NCBI RefSeq assembly: GCF_007745175.1
Contig: NZ_CP036271.1
Span: 248,001 to 312,000, forward strand
Direction of reading: 5' to 3'
DNA from: Caulifigura coniformis
Lineage (GTDB): Bacteria > Planctomycetota > Planctomycetia > Planctomycetales > Planctomycetaceae
DNA length: 64,000 nt
Part shown: positions 18,072 to 26,598 of the stretch, one piece after another
How positions within the stretch are numbered: position 1 is the stretch's first letter
Layout of the letters: each line of letters starts with the position of its first letter
The notes under the pieces: generated by a model
The model's database searches: none
What the model saw: the letters and a program-made list of their open reading frames with translations, nothing else
Told to the model about the DNA's origin: nothing
Translations under genes and position numbers: made by a program

Positions 18072-19229
18072 ATGTCCAGCACCGCCGATATCCACGCAGC
18101 GTCGCCCCCGCGCGCGGACGGTGCAGCGGCGGGCCAGCCCGGCCTCCCCACTGATACCGCGGATCGACCCCTTCCCTGGCTCTTCTCTCCGGCCATCGAC
18201 CTGTGGACCTTCGGCGGAAGCGCCGCCCTGTCGTTCCTCCTCCTCGCGATCGGCGCCAGGCTCGGACTCCTCGAGAGTGAAGCCCCCGAGTGGACCTGGA
18301 TCACCTGCGTGCTTCTGATCGATGTGGCCCACGTCTACGCGACGGGTTTCCGCGTCTACTTCGATCGCAACGAACTCGCCCGCCGCCCCGGCCTCTACTT
18401 CGGAACCCCTGTCGCCTGCTTCGCGATCGGCTGGGCGATCTATTCCGAAAGCCCGGAAATCTACTGGCGGCTCCTCGCGTACCTCGCGGTGTTCCACTTC
18501 ATCCGCCAGCAGTACGGCTGGGTCATGCTCTACCGCGCCAAAGGTGGCGAGAGCGGAACATGGAGCCGCCGGTTCGATGCCGCAACCATCTCCATGGCCA
18601 CGCTCCACCCGCTCGCGGTCTGGCACGCCCACCTGCCCCGCAGCTTTCGCTGGATGATCGAAGGCGACTTCGCCGAACTCCCCGCCTGGCTCCCCCATCT
18701 GACCGGACCGGTCTGGGGCGCACTGCTCGTCACCTATTTCGCCCGCTCACTGTGGCGCGGCCTCCAACGCGGCGAGTGGAATCCCGGAAAGGACCTCGTC
18801 GTCGCCACGACAGCCGCCTGCTGGTACATCGGCATCGTTCTCTTCAATTCAGACTACGCCTTCACTGTGACCAACGTCGTCATCCACGGGATTCCCTACT
18901 TCGTCATCGTCTACTTCACATGGCAAGGTCCGAAGTCAGTGGCGAATGCTCCCGCTCGATGGCGGCCGCTGCTCCTGTTCTTCGGAGCCCTCTGGGCACT
19001 TGCCTTCGTGGAAGAACTGCTCTGGGACCGCGGTGTCTGGAACGATCGGGGCCACCTCTTCGGCGACGGCTGGCGTCTGCCGAATCCCGGTGAACTCCTC
19101 GTCCCACTGCTCGGAGTCCCCCAGCTCACCCACTACGTCCTTGACGGCTTCATCTGGAAGCGCGCCCGAAACCACGCCGTCGCCCAAACACTGCAGATCG
19201 ATCCACCGCGAGGGCCAAGCTCCCGCTGA
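18072..19229 (+). CDS. Polytopic membrane protein at the end of the polyamine cluster
   Basis: A 385-residue protein with roughly eight hydrophobic segments (for example WTFGGSAALSFLLLAIGARL, WITCVLLIDVAHVYATGF, RPLLLFFGALWALAFVEELL). Conserved-looking His residues lie in or near membranes (DVAHVYATGFRVYFDR, VFHFIRQQYGW, NVVIHGIPYFVIVYF, LTHYVLDGFIWK), suggesting a metal- or substrate-binding membrane enzyme. I do not recognise the family. The start at 18072 is chosen because the 27 residues gained from 17991 would read through the hairpin repeat. It lies 95 bp after the oxidoreductase on the same strand. Confidence 0.7.
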   Translation: MSSTADIHAASPPRADGAAAGQPGLPTDTADRPLPWLFSPAIDLWTFGGSAALSFLLLAIGARLGLLESEAPEWTWITCVLLIDVAHVYATGFRVYFDRNELARRPGLYFGTPVACFAIGWAIYSESPEIYWRLLAYLAVFHFIRQQYGWVMLYRAKGGESGTWSRRFDAATISMATLHPLAVWHAHLPRSFRWMIEGDFAELPAWLPHLTGPVWGALLVTYFARSLWRGLQRGEWNPGKDLVVATTAACWYIGIVLFNSDYAFTVTNVVIHGIPYFVIVYFTWQGPKSVANAPARWRPLLLFFGALWALAFVEELLWDRGVWNDRGHLFGDGWRLPNPGELLVPLLGVPQLTHYVLDGFIWKRARNHAVAQTLQIDPPRGPSSR

Positions 19230-19239
19230 GCCTTCCTCT

Positions 19240-19272
19240 GGTGAGCGGCAAGGCGCTAGCCGCCGGTCGATT
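19240..19272. repeat. Intergenic dispersed-type repeat (GGTGAGCGGCAAGGCGC)
   Basis: The sequence GGTGAGCGGCAAGGCGCTAG continuing to CCGCCGGTCG is a GC-rich imperfect hairpin in the 313-bp gap 19230-19542. It resembles short repeats I recall as abundant in planctomycete intergenic DNA; only one copy is present in this window. The rest of the gap holds no gene that I can support. Confidence 0.4.
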
Positions 19273-19483
19273 GAACCATTGGTTCTCCAATGTTCAGACG
19301 GCGTTTCCTGGAAGCCGCATCGGGAACGGAATGACCCACGTCCAAAACCTTTCGCCGGCACACTCGGCCAGTCCAGGCGTCATCCCGAACAGTAGCACGC
19401 GTTCCGCACGCAGCGACATCTCCTGCGCAAACTCAACTCATTCTTCCTTCTCTTCCTTGCCTTCTGCTCACCCCATCGCAAAC

Positions 19484-19522
19484 AAAAAAAGCCCCACCCG
19501 GCGTCTCCCGCCGAACAGGGCT
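19484..19522 (-). terminator. Rho-independent terminator of the esterase gene
   Basis: Read on the minus strand, AGCCCTGTTCGGCGG and its partner CGCCGGGTGGGGCT form a stem followed by a run of seven Ts. It lies 20 bp beyond the stop of the minus-strand alpha/beta hydrolase. Confidence 0.8.
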
Positions 19523-19542
19523 CAAAGCTCCCATCCCAAAAC

Positions 19543-20592
19543 CTACTTCTTGAGCTTCGCCGTCAGGTAAGCCGCAATCGTCGGATGCTTCACATCCGTC
19601 GCCCCCGGATACACCAGCTCGCAATCGACGCCGATCTCCTTGCAGTGCTCCTGAAGCTTCACGCCGAAGTTGGCCGAATGCGTCGGGTCCTTCTCATCCT
19701 GGCCGAGATTCGGAACGGCCGCGTAGTTGAGGTACACCGGCGAATCGTCCTTCGTGACGTTGTGGTAAGGCGAGTACTCCTTGATCCACGGCATGATCTC
19801 GTCCCGCTTCGCCAGGAACGCCTCGAACTCGCTCTTCGATCCGTCGGCCGGTGCGGTGATCTTGAATGCGTGAGCCCCATACCGGCTGTTCGGGGTCCAC
19901 TCCTTCATCTGCGCCGGATCAAGCGTCGTCTGCGCGCCGTTCACCGCGGCGCACAGGATCCGCGTCGACTCCCGCGCCACCGGGTCGGCGCTGTTCGGAT
20001 CGGCCAGGTCATCATGAAACGCCAGCCACAGGCTCGTGCACGCCCCGGCCGAGCCCCCCGACGCCGCGATCCGCGTCTTGTCGATGTTCCATTCTGCCGC
20101 CTTGCTCCGCACGAACTGCAGCGCGCGGGCCGCGTCGTGCAGCGGAGCCTTCACCGGGGGTTCCACCTCCGGCGCTTCCTGCACGAACCGGTACTCCACG
20201 GATACCACGGAAATGCCCGCGCTCAGCATCGGCTTCAGCAGGCTGGCGACGGACGTCCGGTCCCCGCCCCGCCAACCGCCGCCATGCACGAAGAACAGCA
20301 GCGGCGCCGGCTCGGTCGTCTCCGCCTTCCAGAAATGGATCCGCTGCTTGGGATGATCCCCATACGCCGCGTCCGCCACCGTGGGCGTCGGCAGAACGAC
20401 CGGCTTCTTCTTCTGCTGCGCCGCAGCGCGCCCGGCCTGCCGCGCCGCGCGCCGCGTCGGGGCCGGCGCCGCAGGAGCCGCCGGCTTCGCCGCCGCGGCC
20501 GAGGCCTTTTCCTCAGCCTTCGGGACCGGGGCCGTCTGCCCGACCGCCGTGCCGCAGACGAACAAGGAAAGGAGACACGTGAGACGCTTCAT
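19543..20592 (-). CDS. Exported alpha/beta hydrolase (BD-FAE/esterase-lipase-like)
   Basis: A 349-residue protein. The start at 20592 follows AGGAG and gives a signal peptide (MKRLTCLLSLFVCGTAVGQ); in-frame upstream codons add no leader. Residues 20-90 are an Ala/Pro/Lys-rich linker. The catalytic domain shows the oxyanion-hole motif FFVHGGGWRGGD and the nucleophile elbow AASGGSAGACTS (G-x-S-x-G type). The C-terminal part, with a His near YPGATDVKHPTIAAYL, supplies the expected acid/base. These exported hydrolases are usually carbohydrate esterases, but the substrate is not evident. Confidence 0.85.
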   Translation of the reverse strand: MKRLTCLLSLFVCGTAVGQTAPVPKAEEKASAAAAKPAAPAAPAPTRRAARQAGRAAAQQKKKPVVLPTPTVADAAYGDHPKQRIHFWKAETTEPAPLLFFVHGGGWRGGDRTSVASLLKPMLSAGISVVSVEYRFVQEAPEVEPPVKAPLHDAARALQFVRSKAAEWNIDKTRIAASGGSAGACTSLWLAFHDDLADPNSADPVARESTRILCAAVNGAQTTLDPAQMKEWTPNSRYGAHAFKITAPADGSKSEFEAFLAKRDEIMPWIKEYSPYHNVTKDDSPVYLNYAAVPNLGQDEKDPTHSANFGVKLQEHCKEIGVDCELVYPGATDVKHPTIAAYLTAKLKK

Positions 20593-20987
20593 TCGAAACT
20601 CCTGACAGGGCCCGGCCATCACCGGCCGATCATTGCGAATCCGGCACCACTTCACGCCTGAAGGCAGAAGCATCAACTTTCGCAACCCCACTGGCAAGGC
20701 GATGAGCCCCCAAACGTCCAGCCGCAACACGCACCTGGACCCATCCAATGACACATCACGACTTCTCCCTCGCCCCCGCAGTCGACAAACACGTCGGCTC
20801 CGAGGGGTCAGCGGGGGGAAGGACCGGGGGAGCCAGTTCGTAGCGAAGGCCTTCCCGATTCCCCCCGGGCTTCCAGAAGAACACTCGACACCGTTTCTTC
20901 AGAAACCGGCGTCGGCATTGCCTCCACTCTCCTCACGGCACAGACTTCACCCGTCATTCCCGCCGCTGGTCCGCCGGTCGATTCTTC

Positions 20988-22676
20988 ATGCGGTTGCTGC
21001 CACGTTCCGTCGACATCGGTCGCTTCGACCATCTCGAAGAACTCGTGCGCCGTCACTTCGGGTTCATTCCCACACCGCCACAGAAGCTCGCCGCGGCCGC
21101 TTTGCTGGAACGCGAGATCGTCGAACTCGAGACGGGCCAGGGCAAGACGCTCACCGGAGCCCTGGCGGCGATCGAACTGGCATCCACGGGCAGGTCCGTC
21201 TGGATCTGCACCGCCAACGACTATCTCGCGCAGCGCGACGCCGATCTGATGCGAACCCTTTTCGAGTCGCGAGGCCTGCGGGTCGGCGTGGTTGCTGATG
21301 GAACCTCTCAGGCCGAACGACATCGGGAATACCGCGCGGACGTCGTTTACGGGACGTTGCGCGAGTTCGGCTTCGACTTCCTCCGCAGTCGTCTGGCCGA
21401 ACGCCGCGGCACGCCGCACCTCGCCGCATTGACGAACCGCGATCCCTTTCAGTCCGCCCTGATCGTCGACGAAGCCGACAGCCTTCTCATTGATGAGGCC
21501 GTCATCCCTCTGGTTCTCGCTCTGCCGGCCGACAGCGACGACGCCACTTCACACCTCCTTCATTGGGCCGCCCGTGAAGCGGACCACTATCTCGCCGGAA
21601 CCCACTTTGAGACACGTTCGGCCGGACGCACGATTGTCCTGACGCACGCCGGCCGCGACCGGCTCCTCACGCGTCCCGCTCCGCCCGAATGCGAACGCCT
21701 CAGTCAGAACGACCTGATCGACGCCATTGAGCGCGCGATCCTCGTGAACCAGCGCTACCTGCGCGACCGCCACTACGTCCTGCGCGATGACCGTGTGCAG
21801 ATCATCGATGAATTCACAGGACGAACCGCCGAAGGTCGAAGCTGGAACGCGGGAATCCACCAGGCCATCGAAGCCCGCGAAGGTCTGCCGCTCACCCGCG
21901 AAACGGAACCCGCCGCGCGGATCACCGTCCAGGAGTTCGTGAGCCGATTTCGGCATGTCGCCGGGATGACCGGAACCGCCGCCGAATCTGCCCACGAGTT
22001 TCATTCCGTCTACGGACTTCGCGTGCGGACCGTTCCGCCGCACCAGAGGGCACGGCGCACGGAATGGCCGGCCATCGTCACTCCCTCGCTCTCCTCGAAA
22101 TGGCGGGCTGTCGCCGATGAAGCGGCCACCCTCCTCCGTGCAGGCCGGGCCGTGCTGATCGGCACAAGAACGGTCGAAGCCTCGGAGCACCTCTCCGCCG
22201 AACTCCATCAACGCGGCCTGGAGCATGTCGTCCTGAACGCCCGATATCCCGAGCGCGAGGCCGACATCATCGCCGCCGCCGGCCAGCCGGGCCGGATCAC
22301 CGTCGCCACCAACATGGCCGGCCGTGGTACAGATATCTGCCTGGCCGATCCCGTTCGCGCCGCCGGTGGGCTGCATGTCGTCATCACCGAACTCAACGCC
22401 TCCCCACGGATCGACCGGCAGCTCATCGGCCGCTGCGGCCGCCAGGGAGACCCGGGCAGCTGGCGGACGATTCTGAGCGGCGAGGATGCGATTCTCACTC
22501 AGGCGGGAGCAAACAGCGTCCGGGGAGCGGACCTCGGAGCATTACGCCGGGCGCAGCAGAGTGTTGACAGGCAGCAGTTCGCAGCGCGGCAACTACTGAG
22601 ACTCACGGCCCGCGGCCGTGAGCGCGACATGCGGACGCTGGGGCTGGATCCGATCCTCGATCCGCTGGACGGGTAA
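20988..22676 (+). CDS. Short SecA-like ATPase (motor domains only)
   Basis: A 562-residue protein with SecA/DEAD motor motifs: Q-like TPPQKLAAAALLEREIVELE, Walker A ETGQGKT, NDYLAQRDADLM, Walker B IVDEADSLLIDEA, RQTxR-like QEFVSRFRHVAGMTGTA, NMAGRGTDICLAD and QLIGRCGRQGDPG. A pre-protein crosslinking-like insert is present around residues 180-260. It lacks the long helical scaffold/wing region and zinc-binding tail of the roughly 900-residue housekeeping SecA. It is therefore a SecA paralogue, probably for a specialised export step or a non-export helicase role. No secretion partner gene is adjacent. The 395-bp gap upstream holds no supportable gene. Confidence 0.82.
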   Translation: MRLLPRSVDIGRFDHLEELVRRHFGFIPTPPQKLAAAALLEREIVELETGQGKTLTGALAAIELASTGRSVWICTANDYLAQRDADLMRTLFESRGLRVGVVADGTSQAERHREYRADVVYGTLREFGFDFLRSRLAERRGTPHLAALTNRDPFQSALIVDEADSLLIDEAVIPLVLALPADSDDATSHLLHWAAREADHYLAGTHFETRSAGRTIVLTHAGRDRLLTRPAPPECERLSQNDLIDAIERAILVNQRYLRDRHYVLRDDRVQIIDEFTGRTAEGRSWNAGIHQAIEAREGLPLTRETEPAARITVQEFVSRFRHVAGMTGTAAESAHEFHSVYGLRVRTVPPHQRARRTEWPAIVTPSLSSKWRAVADEAATLLRAGRAVLIGTRTVEASEHLSAELHQRGLEHVVLNARYPEREADIIAAAGQPGRITVATNMAGRGTDICLADPVRAAGGLHVVITELNASPRIDRQLIGRCGRQGDPGSWRTILSGEDAILTQAGANSVRGADLGALRRAQQSVDRQQFAARQLLRLTARGRERDMRTLGLDPILDPLDG

Positions 22677-22721
22677 GCGGGAGTGCTCCGCCTGCAGACG
22701 TGATGCACGGCTGTACGAACG

Positions 22722-22756
22722 GCCATGCTCACGTCGCAGAGCAGCGTGAGCATGGC
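22722..22756. terminator. Perfect 12-bp stem hairpin between convergent genes
   Basis: GCCATGCTCACG (22722-22733) and CGTGAGCATGGC (22745-22756) form a perfect stem with an 11-base loop, between the converging SecA-like and Gly-Asn-rich genes. There is no U-tract on either side; it may end or stabilise both transcripts, or be a dispersed planctomycete repeat. Confidence 0.55.
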
Positions 22757-22818
22757 ACATGGAATCGATTGATCAGACGACCCCGATCACGGAGACCGAA
22801 CTGATCTGACACGACTCG

Positions 22819-23574
22819 TCATCGTCGATCTCGATCACGGTCGTTGCCCCAGGAGTCGCGGCGCCAGAAATCTCGGCCCCAGAAGTCGCGACCCCAGAAG
22901 CTCTGCCGCCAGAAGTCACGGCCCCAGTGGTTGTGTCCCCAGTGGCCATGGTGCCAATGCCAATGGTGATGATGATGGTGGTGGTCGTCGTGGCAATGCG
23001 GGTCGGCTGGCGAGACGGGTGGGTCGTTGTCGCAGTCGTCGTCCCCATGCCCATGGCCGTGTCCATGTCCATGTCCGTTGCCGTGTCCGTTCCCATTCCC
23101 ATTCCCATTCCCGTTCCCATTCCCGTTCCCATTCCCGTTCCCATTCCCGTTCCCATTCCCGTTCCCATTCCCGTTCCCATTCCCGTTCCCATTCCCGTTC
23201 CCATTGCCGTTCCCGTTCCCGTTCCCGTTCCCGTTCCCGTTCCCGTTGCCACGACCATTCCCGCGTCCGTTCCCATTCCCGTTCCAGCTTCCTCCCCACG
23301 GGCTTCCCATTGCGCCGAATCCCAATGCGTTGCCGATACTGAGCTCCGGCTTCGCTTTTTCGGCTGGCGTTTCTGCGGGGGAGCTACTTTCGCCAGGCAC
23401 TTCCACTCGGACTTTCGCTTTCGGTTTCAACTCCACTTTGCGGGAAGGGCCGTCTCCTTTTCCGGGACCATCATCACTCCTTCGAAACTGCGAGTACGTG
23501 ACGGCGCCGCTCACGGCGCTGACACTCAGCACAAGAACGAGGCCAGCAATGACCTGCTTCACACGTCCATCCAT
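22819..23574 (-). CDS. Exported Gly-Asn repeat protein with His-rich tail
   Basis: A 251-residue protein. The start at 23574 follows AGGAG and gives a signal or anchor helix (KQVIAGLVLVLSVSAVSGAV). A charged linker (to residue 96) is followed by about 37 consecutive Gly-Asn dipeptides (about 98-172), then (His-Gly) repeats, an acidic patch DDDCDND, a seven-His run with HWHWHHGHWG, and WGRDFW-type repeats at the C-terminus. The Gly-Asn tract is encoded by a 6-bp repeat. It is likely an unstructured envelope or surface protein, with the His tract suited to Ni/Zn/Cu binding. That role is inference from composition. Confidence 0.7.
   Translation of the reverse strand: MDGRVKQVIAGLVLVLSVSAVSGAVTYSQFRRSDDGPGKGDGPSRKVELKPKAKVRVEVPGESSSPAETPAEKAKPELSIGNALGFGAMGSPWGGSWNGNGNGRGNGRGNGNGNGNGNGNGNGNGNGNGNGNGNGNGNGNGNGNGNGNGNGNGNGNGNGNGNGHGNGHGHGHGHGHGDDDCDNDPPVSPADPHCHDDHHHHHHHWHWHHGHWGHNHWGRDFWRQSFWGRDFWGRDFWRRDSWGNDRDRDRR
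23080..23286. repeat. Hexanucleotide tandem repeat encoding Gly-Asn
   Basis: About 200 bp made of alternating CCCATT and CCCGTT hexamers on the plus strand (GGGAAC/GGGAAT on the coding strand), all keeping the Gly-Asn frame. This is a variable-number tandem repeat inside a gene and probably differs between strains by slippage in steps of two residues. Confidence 0.9.
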
Positions 23575-24074
23575 GAGATTTCTCCTCTTCCATTCAGACA
23601 ACGCGACCGCAGTCGCTTCCCAAAGAACTTTGGAGCGCTCAAGGGCTTCCACTCCCATCGAGAGTGGGCTCCTGGGGCCGACGTCCTGTGTGGCGGCCAA
23701 GCCAGGAATGCGGCGGAGTGTCACCAAATACCGTGGAGCGCCAAGGAGCCCGACCGTTCGAACTTCGCGAGATTCAGACAAAGTTTGATGAAGTAGCCAA
23801 CTGCTGCAGACGTGTGAGACAACGCGGCAAAAAGCGCGGTGCAAACCGGGTCGCGTCGCGAATGGCTGCAGTGACGTGACACGTCGAAAATCAGACAACG
23901 ACGCAACATTCAACGCCGTTATTGGTGTTGAAGAAACGCATCATGGTTTGCCCACGCCTCAGGCCAGGCTCCTCGCGCGCCATGCCGTTCATCGCTGTTG
24001 TGTCACTCGAAACTTGGCTCGCGATTTGGGAGATTGATGAGACGTTTCTGCCGTTCGTTTCGAGAGGTCTGACG

Positions 24075-24476
24075 ATGGGTGAGTCTGCAGTGCTGGCGCG
24101 TCGCTGGTTCGAAGAAGTCTGGAACGACCGCCGAGAGGCGACGATCGACGAACTCACCACGGCAAACAGCGTCTGCCACGCCGACCAGGGTGAACTGCGC
24201 GGCCCCGAATGCTTCCGCCTGCAACAGTACGCCCCGTTCGTGGGAGCGTTCCCGAACCTCCGGGTCACCGTGGAAGACGTCATGGAATCGGGACCGCAGG
24301 CCGTCGTGCGATGGTCGGCCCGCGGGACGCACCTGGGAGCCGACCTCGGTTTCCCGCCGACTGGACGCGCCGTCGACATGCGGGGGATCACCTGGATGCG
24401 CTTCGAAAACGGAGTGCTTGTCGAGGGCTGGCAGTCATCGAATCTGCCCGACGTGATCCGGTCGCTGAAAGGCTGA
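24075..24476 (+). CDS. SnoaL-like NTF2-fold protein (ester cyclase family)
   Basis: A 133-residue protein starting MGESAVLARRWFEEVWNDRR, typical of SnoaL-like polyketide/ester-cyclase relatives (NTF2 fold, 120-150 residues). The central motif CFRLQQYAPFVGAFPNLRVT and the end GITWMRFENGVLVEGWQSSN match the family's usual pattern. The start at 24075 is preferred over 23922, which adds 51 residues unlike the family. Substrate unknown. The 500-bp gap before it (23575-24074) holds presumed promoters for two divergent genes and nothing else that I recognise. Confidence 0.8.
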   Translation: MGESAVLARRWFEEVWNDRREATIDELTTANSVCHADQGELRGPECFRLQQYAPFVGAFPNLRVTVEDVMESGPQAVVRWSARGTHLGADLGFPPTGRAVDMRGITWMRFENGVLVEGWQSSNLPDVIRSLKG

Positions 24477-24684
24477 GGACGCGGAAGACGGCGCCACAGT
24501 GCCGGTCCGAAGTGGAGAGGCCGCGAGGGGCGGAACGAGGCGATCCCGTTGGATCCGTCCCCTCGTCCGCAACGCAACGATCAACCCTGCTGGCGGTTCG
24601 CTTGGCAATTTCGAGCCCGGCAAGGGTATGATTGCTGCCACTGGCGGTGGAATTATCCGGTCTCTCTGCGCTTCGGAGACGGTC

Positions 24685-26232
24685 ATGCACTTGCCCAATC
24701 GACGGCGGTTTCTTCAGAACGTCGGTCGCGGAATGCTGGCAGCGTCGGTTGGCCCGGCGCTCGCATTCGACCTCAGGCTGGCCACGGCGGCCGATGCGGA
24801 GGGATCCGACAGGCTCACCTTCGGACCGCAGGAGCGACTGGTCGACCTGCTGCAGTCGTCTTCTCCCGACACCATGCTGCGGCTCGTCGTCGCGGAACTG
24901 AAACGCGGCGCGTCGCTGAACGAACTGACGGCCGCCGCCGCGCTGGCCAACGCCCGAGCCTTCGCCGGCGAAGACTATGTCGGCTTCCACACGCTGATGG
25001 CGCTCAGGCCCGCGCTCACAATGGCGAACGAGCTGACCGGCCCGGCCGCGGCACTCCCCGTTCTGAAAGTCCTCTACCGCAACTCCAGCCGGATCACCGA
25101 AGCCGGCGCGGCGGCCCACGATGCACTTCAGCCCGTCGCCGCAAGCGCCTCCGATGCGGGCGGCTCAAAGGCCATTCGCGAAGCCCTGCATCGACGCGAG
25201 CGCCTCGACGCGGAACGCGCCCTCGTCGCTTCGACGCTCGATTCCCCCGCGACGGGGTTCAACGACCTGTTGCCCGCCGTCGAAGATGGCGTCGAGGTGC
25301 ACCGCATCGTGCTGGCCGCCCGCGCCTGGGACATGATCTCGCTCGTCGGCGAAGAGAACGCCGCCACCATGCTCCGGCAATCGCTCCGATATTGCCTGAA
25401 AAATGAAGAGCGTGCGGCTGAGCGATTCAGCGGCCTGCGCGCTATGCTGCCGCGACTGATGGAGAAACATCAGCTGGAGACGCGCCCCTGGGGCACGCGC
25501 GAAGTCGACGACGCCTGGGTCACCGAGATGGTCCAGACCTTGTGGACCTCCTCACCTGATGACGCGGCGGAAGTCGTCGCCCAGGCGATCGTGGAAGGAA
25601 TCGCTCCCTCCCGCATCTTTGAAGCGATCTCGCTGCGGACAAACCAGCTTGTCCTCTGCGATCCGGGTCGCAAGAAGGAATGGGCCGCTCCGGGCAAACC
25701 GGAAGGGAGCGTCCACGGCGATTCGATGGGCGTGCATGCGAGCGATGCGGCCCATGCCTGGAGAACGATCGCGCTCGCCTCGGAGGCCCGGCAGCGAAAC
25801 GCCGCCCTCGTCCTCGCTGCGTGGCATTGTGCGCAGGATGGCGGACCGACGACCGATGCAGCGAAGTGGCCAGCCCGGCCGCTTCCCATGCAGTTGGAGC
25901 GAGTGAAGGGGACGACACAGGTCGAACTCCTGGGATCGCTCGATGAGGCGATCCGGGCGAACGACCAGGAGCTGGCGTGCGCCGTCACGTCGCGCTACGG
26001 CGCAGCGGGACACGAGGCGCGGCCGTTGATGGAAATGCTGCGCGGATATGCGATCTCCCAGGACGGTGCGCTCCACGCCGAGAAGTACTACTACACCGTC
26101 CGCTCGAACTTCGAAGCCACGTCGCCCGCCATGCGGTGGCGGCATGTCGTCGCGCTGTCGCGAGTGACCGCCAGCGAATACGGACATCCGGCCGCGGGAT
26201 TGGAAGAAGCGAAGGGGCTGGTCGGGGCCTGA
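24685..26232 (+). CDS. Tat-exported protein of unknown function
   Basis: A 515-residue protein. The start at 24685 gives a twin-arginine leader (NRRRFLQNVGRGMLAASVGP). The mature part is mostly helical and rich in Ala, with possible ligand-binding clusters (VGFHTLMALRPALTMANEL, SVHGDSMGVHASDAAHAW, LVLAAWHCAQDGG). I do not recognise the family; Tat export suggests a folded or cofactor-bearing protein. The preceding SnoaL-like gene is on the same strand with a 208-bp gap, so co-transcription is possible but unproven. Confidence 0.65.
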   Translation: MHLPNRRRFLQNVGRGMLAASVGPALAFDLRLATAADAEGSDRLTFGPQERLVDLLQSSSPDTMLRLVVAELKRGASLNELTAAAALANARAFAGEDYVGFHTLMALRPALTMANELTGPAAALPVLKVLYRNSSRITEAGAAAHDALQPVAASASDAGGSKAIREALHRRERLDAERALVASTLDSPATGFNDLLPAVEDGVEVHRIVLAARAWDMISLVGEENAATMLRQSLRYCLKNEERAAERFSGLRAMLPRLMEKHQLETRPWGTREVDDAWVTEMVQTLWTSSPDDAAEVVAQAIVEGIAPSRIFEAISLRTNQLVLCDPGRKKEWAAPGKPEGSVHGDSMGVHASDAAHAWRTIALASEARQRNAALVLAAWHCAQDGGPTTDAAKWPARPLPMQLERVKGTTQVELLGSLDEAIRANDQELACAVTSRYGAAGHEARPLMEMLRGYAISQDGALHAEKYYYTVRSNFEATSPAMRWRHVVALSRVTASEYGHPAAGLEEAKGLVGA

Positions 26233-26389
26233 GAGTCGCAAGCCTTTGCCCGGCCCCTTGCCTGCGCTGCGCACCCCCTTCTCCCCTCAGCAATTCGTGA
26301 CCTTGAGTGGAGATCCCTGCGGGGAGAAGGATGCGCGGCGCAGATTTCTTACGCAAAAAAGTCAGGCCCTCCGCACGGTTCTTTTCTTG

Positions 26390-26485
26390 ACACTGAGAAC
26401 ACAACGAGCACGAAGAAGAGACGCTGACAACGCTTCAGGTTCAGACGATCTCCTTGGTGTTCTTCGTGCTCTTCGTGTTGAAATG
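26390..26485. repeat. Inverted pair of dispersed-type repeats
   Basis: The left arm AACACAACGAGCACGAAGAA and the right arm (reverse complement AACACGAAGAGCACGAAGAA) form an inverted pair about 30 bp apart in the 366-bp gap 26233-26598. This sequence resembles a widespread intergenic repeat often mis-annotated as small proteins reading NTKSTKNTKE. No gene is supported in the gap. Confidence 0.55.
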
Positions 26486-26598
26486 ATGAGCCTTATGTTG
26501 AGAGTCTGTGCCATCAACAACGCTGGTGGACGGAATCTCAAGAACGGCGTGCGGGGATGAGTTCGCTGATACGTCTCCACCGCAATCGTCCCAACCAA

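Noticed and set aside
23080-23286. Possible CRISPR array
   Set aside because: The repeat unit is 6 bp with no spacers and lies in a coding frame.
22927-23796. Plus-strand frames rich in Pro-Ile/Val or Pro-Phe repeats
   Set aside because: They are the reverse reading of the Gly-Asn hexamer repeat; the minus strand has the ribosome-binding site and signal peptide.
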